Shown here piece after piece: positions 17,263 to 25,901 of a stretch of DNA of 39,516 nt (positions within the stretch are counted from its first letter, which is position 1; every line of letters begins with the position of its first letter). A program made the translations under genes and the position numbers. Location of the stretch: assembly GCA_003671075.1 (NCBI GenBank), contig QWPT01000024.1, positions 1 to 39,516 on the forward strand, written 5' to 3'. Origin of the DNA: Planctomycetota bacterium (GTDB taxonomy: Bacteria; Planctomycetota; Phycisphaerae; Phycisphaerales; SM1A02). Under the pieces are notes generated by a model. It did not search any database, had not been told where the DNA came from, and saw only the letters and a program-made list of their open reading frames with translations.

Positions 17263-20010
17263 TCAATCGTGGAGCAGCATCGCTGGTTCCATCGACTTCG
17301 CTGGGCGACGGGAGAGCAGCATGACCACTCCCACGAAACCGGCGCCCACGAGCACGATGATGGCGAAGAGCGCACCCGCGCGCTTGAGGCGCTCAGGATC
17401 AGGCATCACTTCAGCGACGGCAAAGACAGTGCGACCAACTTCCTGTTTCGCGTTGGCGATGCCGACGCGGAGAAAGTCGCTGCGGCGGCTGGGATCGCGA
17501 TTGGCTTCGGCAACGGCCGTCGTGGCAATTGCGTCGAGCGTGGTGCGAGTAGCCGCCTCGCCTTCGCCACGAAGCGCGAGACGAATGGTCGAACCTTCGG
17601 AACTCACGGTCACGCGCTCAGCGAGGTTCTGAACCAACGCATCGCTCTCGGCGTGGGTGCGACCGCGCTCGGCGAGGCGAGCGGAAACGAGTCCGCCCCA
17701 AATGGGATCGTCCACGCGTTCCTTGACGAGCATCGCAATTGGAGTGGCAATGGAGGTCGCCTCGCCATTCATTTCTGCGGCGTTGGCGGACTCCGACTTC
17801 GAATCCTGCACACGACTATTGACTTCGAGCTCGACGGTCGCGACGACAGGCGCCGGGACAAGCATGCCCGAGACAGACCAGGCGCACAGCGCGGCCAGGC
17901 CGAGCATGGTCGAGCAAAGTGCGGCTGATGTGAAGAAGCGCGTGCCGGCGGCGCGGCGGCCGACTGCCTCCTCGCTGGAGTGCAGCATGGAACGAAGGTC
18001 CACGATTTCCTGGCGTTCGCGTGCGAGTTCAACCCGCTCAGCCTCGATCTCTGCGGTCGATGACGGGCGCACGATCGGCTGAGCAACCGCTGCGCGCGAC
18101 TGCATGGCCTTCAGTTCCTTCGCTTTGCGCTTGAGTCCCATGCGCAGTGCGCTGAGGCGCTCGCGGCGGGTGCGCAGAAACGAAGCAACCTGAGCGAGCT
18201 GCTCAAGCTTGGGCTGAATCATCTCGGTGACGCGCGCTTCCGCGAGCGTTTCGATTTGGGCCAGCGACGGCATGTCTTGATCGGAATTGGCGTGAGCGCG
18301 GAATTCGTCGAGCGTGGCGCGGGTGTCGATGATCTGCTGCTCAAGCAGGAGAATTTGCTCGGCCTGGTTGTCGGCAAGTTGCGTGATCGAAGCGATGCGC
18401 GCCTCGGCCACGCGGGTTGCCTCGATGGCCGCCGACTTGACCGCATCCTTCGCGGCCTGCTTTGCGCCATCACGCTCGCGCTCGATGCTGGTGATGCGCG
18501 CCCGCTCGGCGTCAAGCGCGGCGCGGGCAGAGGTCTGCTGCGACTCGAGCGCGCGGGCGTGCTCGGTGGCGCGGGCGGTGTATTCGGTGGCGCGCGTGGC
18601 GTTGGCCTGCTCCGCCAAACGCACCAGTTCTTCCGCGGCGCTGCGATCGGACTCAGCCTTCGCAAGCGCTGCTTGGTGGCGGTTGCTGGCGGTTCGCGCG
18701 ACTTCGAGTTGCTTGCGCAATTCGTCGACGGTCTTGCGCGCGGTCGCAACTTCGCTCTCAAGATTGGTGATCGCCTGACGGGCGGCGCGAAGTTCGCCTT
18801 CACCTGAATTCGATTGCGAGCGCGCAGTGGCAACCTCGGCACTCGCCTTGGTAGCGGCGACCTTGGCATCGGAAAGCTCGCGCTCAAGCTTGGTCGCGGA
18901 GGACTTCGCCTGCGCGAGTTCCTGCTCAAACTTCTGCTCGGTCATCTGCGCGGCGTTTTTGGTTGCCGTGAGTTCTTTGGCGAATTCGTTGGAGAACTGC
19001 TCGGCCTCCACCAACTCCGCCTCACACTTGGCGCGTGCGGCGTTCGATGCGGCGAGCTCGCTCTGCAAGCGCGTCTTCTCTGCATTGGCGGCCTGAACCG
19101 CCTCGGCGAGCGATTTCTGCGTGCGACCGGTGGCGGCCTTCGCCTCGTTGAGTTCGGCGCGCAACTTGTCAGCGGCGCTCTTGGACTCGACCAGCTGCTG
19201 CTCGATGCGGGCAGTGTTGCCGCGCGCATCGGACAGTTGCTTCTCGAGGGTCACGGAGGCGTTGCGCGCCTCGGTCCACTGCGATTCAAACTTCGCCGCA
19301 CTCTTGCGAACCTCGGCGAGATCGGACTCCAGTTTGGTTGCGCTCTTGCGCTGTTCCGCCAGTTGCGATTCCAACTTCGACAATGCGTTACGCAAGTCGG
19401 CGACATCGGCGTTGGCCTTCTGCGTGCCCTTGCGAAGTTCTCCGCGCAGATCGGTGCACTGCGACTCCAACTTCGACGACGCGTTGCGCGACTCGCCCAA
19501 TTCCGACTCGAGCTTGGCGGCGGTCTTGCGGGCTTCGGCGAGGTCGGAGGCGGATTTCTCGGTGTTTTTGCGAAGATCCACCAGCTGCGACTCGAGCGCG
19601 CTGCTCTTGGACTTCAGTTCCTTGCCTTCGACGGCAAGCGATTCGGCGCTCTTAGTTGCGCGGCCGAGTTCGGACTCAAGACGATGCCCGACGCTGCGCG
19701 ACTCGCCGAGCTGCGATTCGAACTTCTTGGCGTTGTCGCGCGATTGCGCCAACTGCGACTCGAAGGCGGCGGCGGATGAACGGGCCATCGCCAGTTGCGA
19801 TTCCAGTTCGATGTGGCGGTTGAGCAGGCGCGACCGCTCGTCCTCGAGCGATTTCATTTCGCGGGCAAGGCGTTCAGCCTCCGCGGCGCGATCGGCTTCA
19901 TCGCCTGCGCATGCGCGCAACTTGGCGAGCGAGCGCTCGACATCGGCTAGAACCGCCAGGGTGTCGCTCGTGCCGGGGTGAGTTGAGTTGGGTGAGTTCA
20001 AATTAACCAT
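17263..20010 (-). CDS. Long coiled-coil protein with two C-terminal membrane segments
   Basis: A 915-aa protein. Residues about 20-640 are an almost unbroken coiled coil built from 14-residue units (L-E-S-Q-L-A-E-x-R-K-S-A-x-K and variants), visible in DNA as degenerate 42-bp periodicity. A first transmembrane segment (FFTSAALCSTMLGLAALCAW) lies at about 705-730, then an extracytoplasmic domain of about 150 residues beginning with a T-V-E-L-E-V strand, then a second membrane helix (ALFAIIVLVGAGFVGVVMLL) after V-M-P-D-P. This TM-domain-TM order resembles Wzz-type polysaccharide co-polymerases, but with a giant cytoplasmic coiled coil in front. ATG 20010 is preferred; a TTG at 20019 sits closer to GGAGG. 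It lies 92 bp after murJ. Function unknown; an envelope scaffold is a guess from position. Confidence 0.85.
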   Translation of the reverse strand: MVNLNSPNSTHPGTSDTLAVLADVERSLAKLRACAGDEADRAAEAERLAREMKSLEDERSRLLNRHIELESQLAMARSSAAAFESQLAQSRDNAKKFESQLGESRSVGHRLESELGRATKSAESLAVEGKELKSKSSALESQLVDLRKNTEKSASDLAEARKTAAKLESELGESRNASSKLESQCTDLRGELRKGTQKANADVADLRNALSKLESQLAEQRKSATKLESDLAEVRKSAAKFESQWTEARNASVTLEKQLSDARGNTARIEQQLVESKSAADKLRAELNEAKAATGRTQKSLAEAVQAANAEKTRLQSELAASNAARAKCEAELVEAEQFSNEFAKELTATKNAAQMTEQKFEQELAQAKSSATKLERELSDAKVAATKASAEVATARSQSNSGEGELRAARQAITNLESEVATARKTVDELRKQLEVARTASNRHQAALAKAESDRSAAEELVRLAEQANATRATEYTARATEHARALESQQTSARAALDAERARITSIERERDGAKQAAKDAVKSAAIEATRVAEARIASITQLADNQAEQILLLEQQIIDTRATLDEFRAHANSDQDMPSLAQIETLAEARVTEMIQPKLEQLAQVASFLRTRRERLSALRMGLKRKAKELKAMQSRAAVAQPIVRPSSTAEIEAERVELARERQEIVDLRSMLHSSEEAVGRRAAGTRFFTSAALCSTMLGLAALCAWSVSGMLVPAPVVATVELEVNSRVQDSKSESANAAEMNGEATSIATPIAMLVKERVDDPIWGGLVSARLAERGRTHAESDALVQNLAERVTVSSEGSTIRLALRGEGEAATRTTLDAIATTAVAEANRDPSRRSDFLRVGIANAKQEVGRTVFAVAEVMPDPERLKRAGALFAIIVLVGAGFVGVVMLLSRRPAKSMEPAMLLHD

Positions 20011-20111
20011 CTGCAGCAAACGCCTCCATTTCGCCGAATCGGCGCTTTCGAGGTGTCGCTGAAGTGCGACTTCAATATTGCTTGCTTACGGGTGCGCAGC
20101 CAGATCCGATA

Positions 20112-21776
20112 TCAGTGCGCGCTTGATCTCAGGAACGGCAGTTTGCGGCCGAGCGCCCATCCGAGTTCGGGCATGCGCAGCACGATGGCCGCGCCGCAGA
20201 AAGTGATTGCGCCAACGGCGACTTTCGCGACCAGCGCCGTCGCCATCGCCACCGTTGATCCGCCGCTTGGAACGACGAACGAGGTGGCGAATACCGCCAC
20301 ACCCATCGCCAATGCCGCTGCAATCGACCGCGCGAAACTGGCGAACACCTCGCGGTCGACGATTCCGCGGACCTCCCCCGCCAACGCGCGCGCAAGGATG
20401 ATCGCCTGCAGAATGGCGCAAATCGAAGTCGCCCACGCCAGCCCCGCCTCACGCAGCGGAGTGAAGATCAACGCGATGTTCAGCGCAAAATTCAGCGCGA
20501 CCATCGCAACGGCGATCTTCACCGGCGTCATGGGCTTCTTCATTGCATAGAACGCGCGCGTGAAGATGTGGATCGATTGGTACGCCCAGATCGCGGGCGC
20601 AAATCCGAGCAGCACCCACGCAACGCGAGTGGTGTCGTTTGCGCCAAATGCGCCGCGCTGGAACAGCACCCCCACCGCTTCGCGCGCGACCAACATGAGT
20701 CCGACGCTTGCGGGAAGCCCGATGAAGAGCGTGAGGCGCAGGCCGCGGCGCACGGTGGCGGCAAAGGCGGACGGGTCGTTGCTTTGGCGCGCAAGCAGGG
20801 GAAAAATCGCGGTGGCGATGGAGATTCCGAAAACGCCAAGCGGAAACTCGTAGATGCGCGCGGCGTTGGTAACCGCGGTCATGGCGCCTTCGGCCAGTGG
20901 ATAAGGCATGCCGAAAATCGTTGGGCCGAAGATGCTCGGCCAGCTAGCGATGATGCCGTCGACGACGATGTTGATCTGCAGCACGCCGAGTCCGAGCATC
21001 ATCGGGCCTGCGCCGAGCAGCGTGGCCCGCACCGAAGCCCACGCGGTTGCGTCGCGCGGCGCAAACACCGGCCGCACGCTGCGCAACGCGACCATCGTCC
21101 ACGCCACCTGCAGAAACCCTGCAAAAAGCACAGCAAACGCCAGCGCGCGCAAATGAGTTCCCGTGTCGAGCGAGCCCGCGAGCACCAGCGGATACATCCC
21201 AAGCGTCACTGCGATCATGAGAATGTTCAGCAGGATCGGGCTGCCCGCGGTGGGCCCGAAGCGACCGTGGGTTTGCAACGCCGATCCGCCCACTGCGACC
21301 AAGCACACCAGCGGCATGTACGGAAGCATGATCGCCGCCAGCTCGTAGGCCAACCGCGCATAGCGCAGGCTCACGGTCGGAAGCAGCACGCCACCAACGC
21401 TGGTCGATGGTCCGATGCTGTACTGAATCTCGGGCGCATCACGCCACAGCATGAATATGAGAACCTCGCCAATGACGACGAGAAGCCAGAGGAATCCCGC
21501 GAGCAGACCCATGAGAAGTCCCGCGTATCGACGGGCGCGCTCGGGATCGTCGCGCACGAGCTCGGTGTAACGCGGCACGAACGCCGCGGAAATTGCACCT
21601 TCGCCGAACAGGCGTCGAAAGAGGTTGGGAATCTGGAACGCGAAGTTGAACGCGTCGGTGTACGAACTGATGCCAAAAACGCTTGCCAACGCAGCATCGC
21701 GCACGAGACCGGTCATCCTGCTGACAAGCGTCAGGATGCCGAAGGTGCGGGCGTGTTTCTCAAACTGTTCGGCCAT
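20112..21776 (-). CDS. murJ: Lipid II flippase MurJ
   Basis: A 554-aa polytopic membrane protein of the MOP superfamily that flips the peptidoglycan precursor lipid II across the inner membrane. The N-terminus GILTLVSRMTGLVRDAALA and F-Q-I-P-N-L-F-R-R-L-F-G-E-G-A are hallmark MurJ sequences, with the conserved Arg residues in helices 1 and 2. About 13-14 hydrophobic segments follow, the normal number. It sits between a lipoprotein gene (29 bp upstream) and the coiled-coil membrane protein, in a long minus-strand run. A 517-aa open frame on the opposite strand is a shadow. Confidence 0.96.
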   Translation of the reverse strand: MAEQFEKHARTFGILTLVSRMTGLVRDAALASVFGISSYTDAFNFAFQIPNLFRRLFGEGAISAAFVPRYTELVRDDPERARRYAGLLMGLLAGFLWLLVVIGEVLIFMLWRDAPEIQYSIGPSTSVGGVLLPTVSLRYARLAYELAAIMLPYMPLVCLVAVGGSALQTHGRFGPTAGSPILLNILMIAVTLGMYPLVLAGSLDTGTHLRALAFAVLFAGFLQVAWTMVALRSVRPVFAPRDATAWASVRATLLGAGPMMLGLGVLQINIVVDGIIASWPSIFGPTIFGMPYPLAEGAMTAVTNAARIYEFPLGVFGISIATAIFPLLARQSNDPSAFAATVRRGLRLTLFIGLPASVGLMLVAREAVGVLFQRGAFGANDTTRVAWVLLGFAPAIWAYQSIHIFTRAFYAMKKPMTPVKIAVAMVALNFALNIALIFTPLREAGLAWATSICAILQAIILARALAGEVRGIVDREVFASFARSIAAALAMGVAVFATSFVVPSGGSTVAMATALVAKVAVGAITFCGAAIVLRMPELGWALGRKLPFLRSSAH

Positions 21777-21805
21777 CGCAGTCCATCCTCAGTCGGTCGC
21801 GCGCG

Positions 21806-22225
21806 TCAAGGATTGGGCTTCTGCGTTGGTGCTTTCGTGCTGGACTGCATGGTGAGCAGACCGTTGGACATCCTGGGCTCAAGCGATCGGCGGCGCAGCG
21901 TGAGTTCGGCGGTGCGCGTGTCCTTGGTAAAGATCGCCGTGGAAGCATCGGCGTTTCCGTCGATCTTCACAGTCTGCCATCCGTTTTCGTCAAAGCGCTT
22001 CGCGCATTTGGTGACGGAACGCCGCGCATTCTCAACATCGCCAGCAAGAAGAAAACTTCCGCCGCTGACGGTGCCGCCGCTGCGACGAATGTCGGCACTG
22101 CGAACGGTCGTCATTTCTTGAGGCAAGGGGACATCGCTCTCGAGGAGCATCGTGTCATGTGAACAGCCCACGAGTAGGAGTGCGGCGAGAGGAAGGATGG
22201 CGAAGACGCGACGAGCAGCGAGCAT
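21806..22225 (-). CDS. Small lipoprotein of unknown function
   Basis: A 139-aa protein with a clear lipobox: LPLAALLLVGC places the acylated Cys at about 21, followed by Ser-His, so retention in the outer leaflet is likely. The mature part has no recognised domain; it has a short beta-rich middle (SGGTVSGGSFLLAGD, W-Q-T-V-K-I-D-G, AELTLRRRSL) with one Cys and a low-complexity Pro/Lys end. It lies 18 bp after the FAD oxidoreductase and 29 bp before murJ, so it is probably in the same transcript. Confidence 0.8.
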   Translation of the reverse strand: MLAARRVFAILPLAALLLVGCSHDTMLLESDVPLPQEMTTVRSADIRRSGGTVSGGSFLLAGDVENARRSVTKCAKRFDENGWQTVKIDGNADASTAIFTKDTRTAELTLRRRSLEPRMSNGLLTMQSSTKAPTQKPNP

Positions 22226-22243
22226 GGTCGGAGGATACCGCGC

Positions 22244-23527
22244 TCAACGAACGGCGAGTGCGGTGAGCGCGGCTTCGGCGGCGAGGCGGCCTGAGCGCAT
22301 CGCGCCATTGATCGACGCGTCTTCGAGATGATCGCCGGCGATGAACACGCGCGGACCGAGGATCTCGGGAAGAAACGCGGGCATGCGCGCGGCGAGATCC
22401 GCTGGCCATTGCCGCGCAATCGCGTGGCGAATGCGCTGGACGGCGATGAGTTCCCATCCGTCGGTGGCGCCGCGACCGAACGACGGACGCAGAATCTGTG
22501 CGACGGTGCGCCGCATGTCCTGCGCCACATCGACGGCGTTGTCGGCGTTGCACGGGAGCGACGCGGCATTTGCCACGAACAGCCCGCGGCCCGCGCAGGC
22601 ATATCCCGGCGCAATCGTGCTCATGGCGGCGCCGTGGTTGAACGCGCCCATTCCCGTGCCGTTGAGCAGCAGCCAGCGCGGAAGGATCGATGGATCGGGC
22701 GTGGAGAACCAGGCGCTCAGCGTGCTGCACCAGCGGATGTCCGCCAGCGTGGGCACAAGCCGACGCAGATCGTGCGCGCCAGTGGCGAGGATGACAGCGT
22801 CGGCGTCGCGCGTCTCGCCCGACTCGAGCAGCACGCGGGTGGACTCGATGCGAGCAACGCGCGCGCGCAACCGCACCGCGTCGGCGATCGGCGCCGCGAT
22901 TTGTACGGCAATCTCACCCATGCCCTTGGCGGGAACGCAAGCGAATCCGTCGGCGAACATGCGCAGCAGAAAGTTCAAGCGCGAGGTGTCGGTGTTCAAG
23001 GAGCGATCGAAGAACACGCCGCCGAAAAAACTTCGGAAGAACGAATCGATGGTGCGTCGGGAAATTCCTGCGGATTCAAGCTGCGAAAGCGCTGTTTTTC
23101 CACTCGCTGCGCCTGGGCCATCGGCGGGTCCGCGCAGAGCGGCGAGCGCAAATGGGATCATCTTCATCGCGTCGGCGATGGGTAATGCGCCGCGCAGAAT
23201 GCCACCGATCGCGGCCATTGGTTCGCGCAACGGATGAGCGATTGCCGCGGTACGCGCGCCGTTCCAAACCAACGCTCCGGGCGGGAATGCCTTGAGGTCC
23301 AGCGCGCGCAGATCGAGAAATCGCGGCGCCTCGGGATACGCGGAAAGAAAGATCTGGAACCCGCGATCGACGGTGAATCCATCGATCGCATCACTGGCAA
23401 CGCGGCCGCCAATGCGGTCAGACGCTTCGAGAATTTCCACGCGCACGCCGCGCACCACCAGCGTTCGTGCGGCGCAGAGGCCGGCGATTCCTGCGCCAAC
23501 GATGATGATGTGACGTTCAGCGGACAT
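22244..23527 (-). CDS. FAD-dependent oxidoreductase (amine-oxidase/phytoene-desaturase-like fold)
   Basis: A 427-aa protein. The N-terminal dinucleotide motif VGAGIAGLCAARTL, then an acidic residue at the end of strand 2 (VEILEASDRIGGR), is the classic FAD-binding start of this superfamily. AVILATGAHDLRRL marks the second FAD contact, and R-V-F-I-A-G-D-H-L-E-D-A-S-I-N-G-A gives the C-terminal FAD motif (GD with small residues after). Substrate unknown; relatives oxidise amines, protoporphyrinogen or carotenes. It overlaps the upstream VanZ-like gene by 11 bp, so the two are coupled. It is far from blh and there is no evidence that ties it to retinal or carotenoid supply. Confidence 0.85.
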   Translation of the reverse strand: MSAERHIIIVGAGIAGLCAARTLVVRGVRVEILEASDRIGGRVASDAIDGFTVDRGFQIFLSAYPEAPRFLDLRALDLKAFPPGALVWNGARTAAIAHPLREPMAAIGGILRGALPIADAMKMIPFALAALRGPADGPGAASGKTALSQLESAGISRRTIDSFFRSFFGGVFFDRSLNTDTSRLNFLLRMFADGFACVPAKGMGEIAVQIAAPIADAVRLRARVARIESTRVLLESGETRDADAVILATGAHDLRRLVPTLADIRWCSTLSAWFSTPDPSILPRWLLLNGTGMGAFNHGAAMSTIAPGYACAGRGLFVANAASLPCNADNAVDVAQDMRRTVAQILRPSFGRGATDGWELIAVQRIRHAIARQWPADLAARMPAFLPEILGPRVFIAGDHLEDASINGAMRSGRLAAEAALTALAVR

Positions 23528-24431
23528 CGTGAGTAGATGCTCGAGTCGAGGCGCGGCGTTGCAAGATCGTGGCTTGCGCCGTCAGGGCGACTAGCACAGT
23601 GGCGAAAGCAAATCCGCGGGAAAGTACGCTGAAACCCTCGCGTTCTAACGCGAGGTCTTCGCTGGCGCCTTCGATCATGTTTGTAGGAAACATCAGATAC
23701 ACCAGCGCGTTGAAGGCTGCCATGAGCATGAGCGCGATCGCAGCCGCGCCGAGTAAGCGCGCGGCTCTCGCGCGCGGGCTCACGATTGGCAACACGCGTG
23801 GACGCGCCATGCGCTCGACGATGTAGGTCGCGAAGGCGGCGCCGACGAAACCCGAGAATCCAACCGCGTAGACGAAGGTTCCTAGGAAGACCTCGCCCAA
23901 GCTGATGTAATCCCACAGCACCATGGCCGAGCCGAGCATGAGGACCCAGGCGATGGTGAGGGCCGCCGCGATCATCCACGAACTTCCGCGGGAATACACC
24001 ATCGATTGCGCGAGCTCCGCATCGGCGCGCTCCTGCGTGCCCGGCGCGGTCGCCTCGCGCTGCGCAACGAAAAGCGCGCCCGCCATGAGTACGCCGAGCC
24101 AACCAGCAATCATGTCGTAGATGCTGAAAGTTCGGCCGAGGAGTTCGATGGCCTGCGTGCGTTCGTCGAAGTAGACCCATGCGGCTGCGAGCGCGAAGCC
24201 GATCGACGCGCGGCCAAACGGTTTGGCGTGCATCCAAATCCACGCCAGCGTGCCGAAGGCCAGAAAGTGCACGAACTTATCGAAGACCCCGCCGCCGCCG
24301 AAACCCAAGCGTGGCCAATGGGTGGCGATACTCACTGGCACGAGGTAGCAAACGAGGGCGATGCGCCAAGAGTTGCGCGCGCGCAACGCCAACGCCGCGG
24401 GATCGACACCGATGGAGTCGGTGAATGCCAT
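23517..24431 (-). CDS. VanZ-like membrane protein
   Basis: A 304-aa integral membrane protein. The first ~130 residues match the VanZ fold: a first helix, then F-D-K-F-V-H-F-L-A-F-G-T-L-A (the conserved D-K-x-x-H-F motif), a helix, and F-D-E-R-T-Q-A-I-E-L-L-G-R before YDMIAGWLGVLMA. The second half adds about four more helices without a recognised family. VanZ homologues affect glycopeptide resistance, but most members have no known role. The ATG at 24431 lies 3 bp downstream of the parA stop, and the gene's end overlaps the FAD oxidoreductase start, so all three are likely one transcript. Confidence 0.8.
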   Translation of the reverse strand: MAFTDSIGVDPAALALRARNSWRIALVCYLVPVSIATHWPRLGFGGGGVFDKFVHFLAFGTLAWIWMHAKPFGRASIGFALAAAWVYFDERTQAIELLGRTFSIYDMIAGWLGVLMAGALFVAQREATAPGTQERADAELAQSMVYSRGSSWMIAAALTIAWVLMLGSAMVLWDYISLGEVFLGTFVYAVGFSGFVGAAFATYIVERMARPRVLPIVSPRARAARLLGAAAIALMLMAAFNALVYLMFPTNMIEGASEDLALEREGFSVLSRGFAFATVLVALTAQATILQRRASTRASTHDVR

Positions 24432-24434
24432 GAT

Positions 24435-25829
24435 TTACGAGCCCCGCACGCGCGAGGCGCTGCGGAACGGATGCGATGCATCGACGGACTCGACGATCGG
24501 AGTAACTTCGCTCGGCGGAATCGGCGTTGCGGCCTCGACAGTGCGCACAGGCTTGGCGCGCGGCTGGTCGGCGGGCTTGGCTTCCACGGCCTTCAATTCC
24601 GCGGCCTTCATTTCCACGCCCTTCAATTCCACCGTCTTCTTCGCTTTCGCCGAAGGCTGCACTGGCGCGGGCGTGGACGGAGTTCTTGTGCTCTTGGCGG
24701 TGCTGATCTTCGCCGCAACGATCTTCTGCGAAATTCCCGCGGAAACGGCGGAGTTGCGCGGGCTCACGTTCGCACTGGCACGTGCACTTGCACTTGCATT
24801 TGCACTTGCGCTCGCAGCAGAAACGCTGTCGCGCGGCGCGGTCTTGGCGATCCTGGCTGCGCGGGCAGCGGCGGCGCTTTCCGGCGTGAAGCGAGTTGCT
24901 TGCAGTGCGGCGGCGGCGGCGGCGGCAGCAGCGGCGGCAGCGGCAGCAGCGACAGCAGCAGCGGCGGCGGTCGGCTTTCCTGCGCGCGCTTCGGGCACGC
25001 CGTGAGCGATCTCCCACTCACGCACATAGCGCTCGGCAAGGGCGCGATAGTCGATCGCGCCTGGGCACCACGGCGCGTAGTCGAAGATGGTCTGCCCGAA
25101 ACTCGGCGCCTCGGCAAGCTTGATGTTGCGGCGAACCGCGGGCATGAAGACTTTCGCGCCATCCCAAGGCAGGCCACTTCCTTCGGTTTCGGCGAAGAAA
25201 TTGATGAGTTCGTTGACGACTTCGCGGCTATGAGCGGTCTGGGTTTCGTGCATGCACAGCACGACGCCTCCGACCCTGAGGCCAGGATTCAGGCCTTGCG
25301 AGAGCAACTGCACGGTTTCGAGAAGCTTGGTGAGTCCCTGCATCGCCAAGAACTGCGCCTGCATCGGAACGATGACTTCTTCGGCGAGGCAGAGGCCGTT
25401 GAGCGTGAGCACGCCGAGGCTCGGCGGGCAGTCGATGAGAACGAAGTCGAACTCATCGCTGATTTGCTCGAATCGCTCGCGCAAAATGCGGTTTCGATCG
25501 GGATGGGAGGCGAGCTCGGTTTCGGCACCAGCGAGGTCGGTGGTTGAAGGCAGCAGCCAGAGGTTGTCGCGCACCTGCACGATGGAGTCACGCAGCGAAG
25601 CATCGGGCTCAACGAGCGCCTCGTAGGCGGTGCGGCCGACGGTCGCGCCATCAACGCCCAGATGCAGCGAGAGATGCGACTGCGGATCGAGGTCGATCAG
25701 CAGCGTGCGGCGGCCGAGCGATGCGATCGCTGCGCCGATGTTGACGGTAGAGGTCGTTTTCCCAACTCCGCCCTTCTGGTTGAGGAAGGCGGCGACGCGC
25801 GGTGGAATGACGCTCGGAACGACAGGCAT
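24435..25829 (-). CDS. parA: ParA/Soj-family ATPase with long low-complexity C-terminal tail
   Basis: Residues 1-260 form a normal ParA domain: deviant Walker A NQKGGVGKTTSTVN, LIDLDPQSHLSLHLG (A'), D-F-V-L-I-D-C-P-P-S-L-G (Walker B) and VFMPAVRRNIKLAEAPSFGQ near the end. Such ATPases position chromosomes, plasmids or protein clusters. Residues about 285-464 are atypical: a poly-Ala run of more than 20 residues, an A-S-A-S-A-N stretch from a 6-bp repeat, and repeated V-E-L/M-K-G/A units from a 15-bp repeat. No ParB gene is adjacent. On the minus strand a TATACT hexamer lies only 7 bp before the ATG (25837-25842), so a leaderless transcript is possible. The tail could be an intrinsically disordered adaptor. 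Confidence 0.9.
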   Translation of the reverse strand: MPVVPSVIPPRVAAFLNQKGGVGKTTSTVNIGAAIASLGRRTLLIDLDPQSHLSLHLGVDGATVGRTAYEALVEPDASLRDSIVQVRDNLWLLPSTTDLAGAETELASHPDRNRILRERFEQISDEFDFVLIDCPPSLGVLTLNGLCLAEEVIVPMQAQFLAMQGLTKLLETVQLLSQGLNPGLRVGGVVLCMHETQTAHSREVVNELINFFAETEGSGLPWDGAKVFMPAVRRNIKLAEAPSFGQTIFDYAPWCPGAIDYRALAERYVREWEIAHGVPEARAGKPTAAAAAVAAAAAAAAAAAAAAALQATRFTPESAAAARAARIAKTAPRDSVSAASASANASASARASANVSPRNSAVSAGISQKIVAAKISTAKSTRTPSTPAPVQPSAKAKKTVELKGVEMKAAELKAVEAKPADQPRAKPVRTVEAATPIPPSEVTPIVESVDASHPFRSASRVRGS

Positions 25830-25901
25830 GGCGGCGAGTATAGGAAAAACGCCCTGAGAAAACCGTCGGTGAAACGGACGACGAACCCAAAGGCGCGCGC
25901 C

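Noticed and set aside
20568-22121. 517-aa plus-strand open frame opposite murJ
   Set aside because: murJ on the other strand has family motifs throughout; this frame has Arg/Gln-rich composition typical of a shadow.
22244-23527. FAD oxidoreductase as a phytoene desaturase serving the rhodopsin
   Set aside because: The fold is shared by many enzymes, the gene is about 11 kb from blh in another operon, and no other crt gene is near.
24006-25547. 513-aa plus-strand open frame opposite parA and the VanZ-like gene
   Set aside because: ParA motifs are on the minus strand; this frame is Arg/Gly-rich without known domains.
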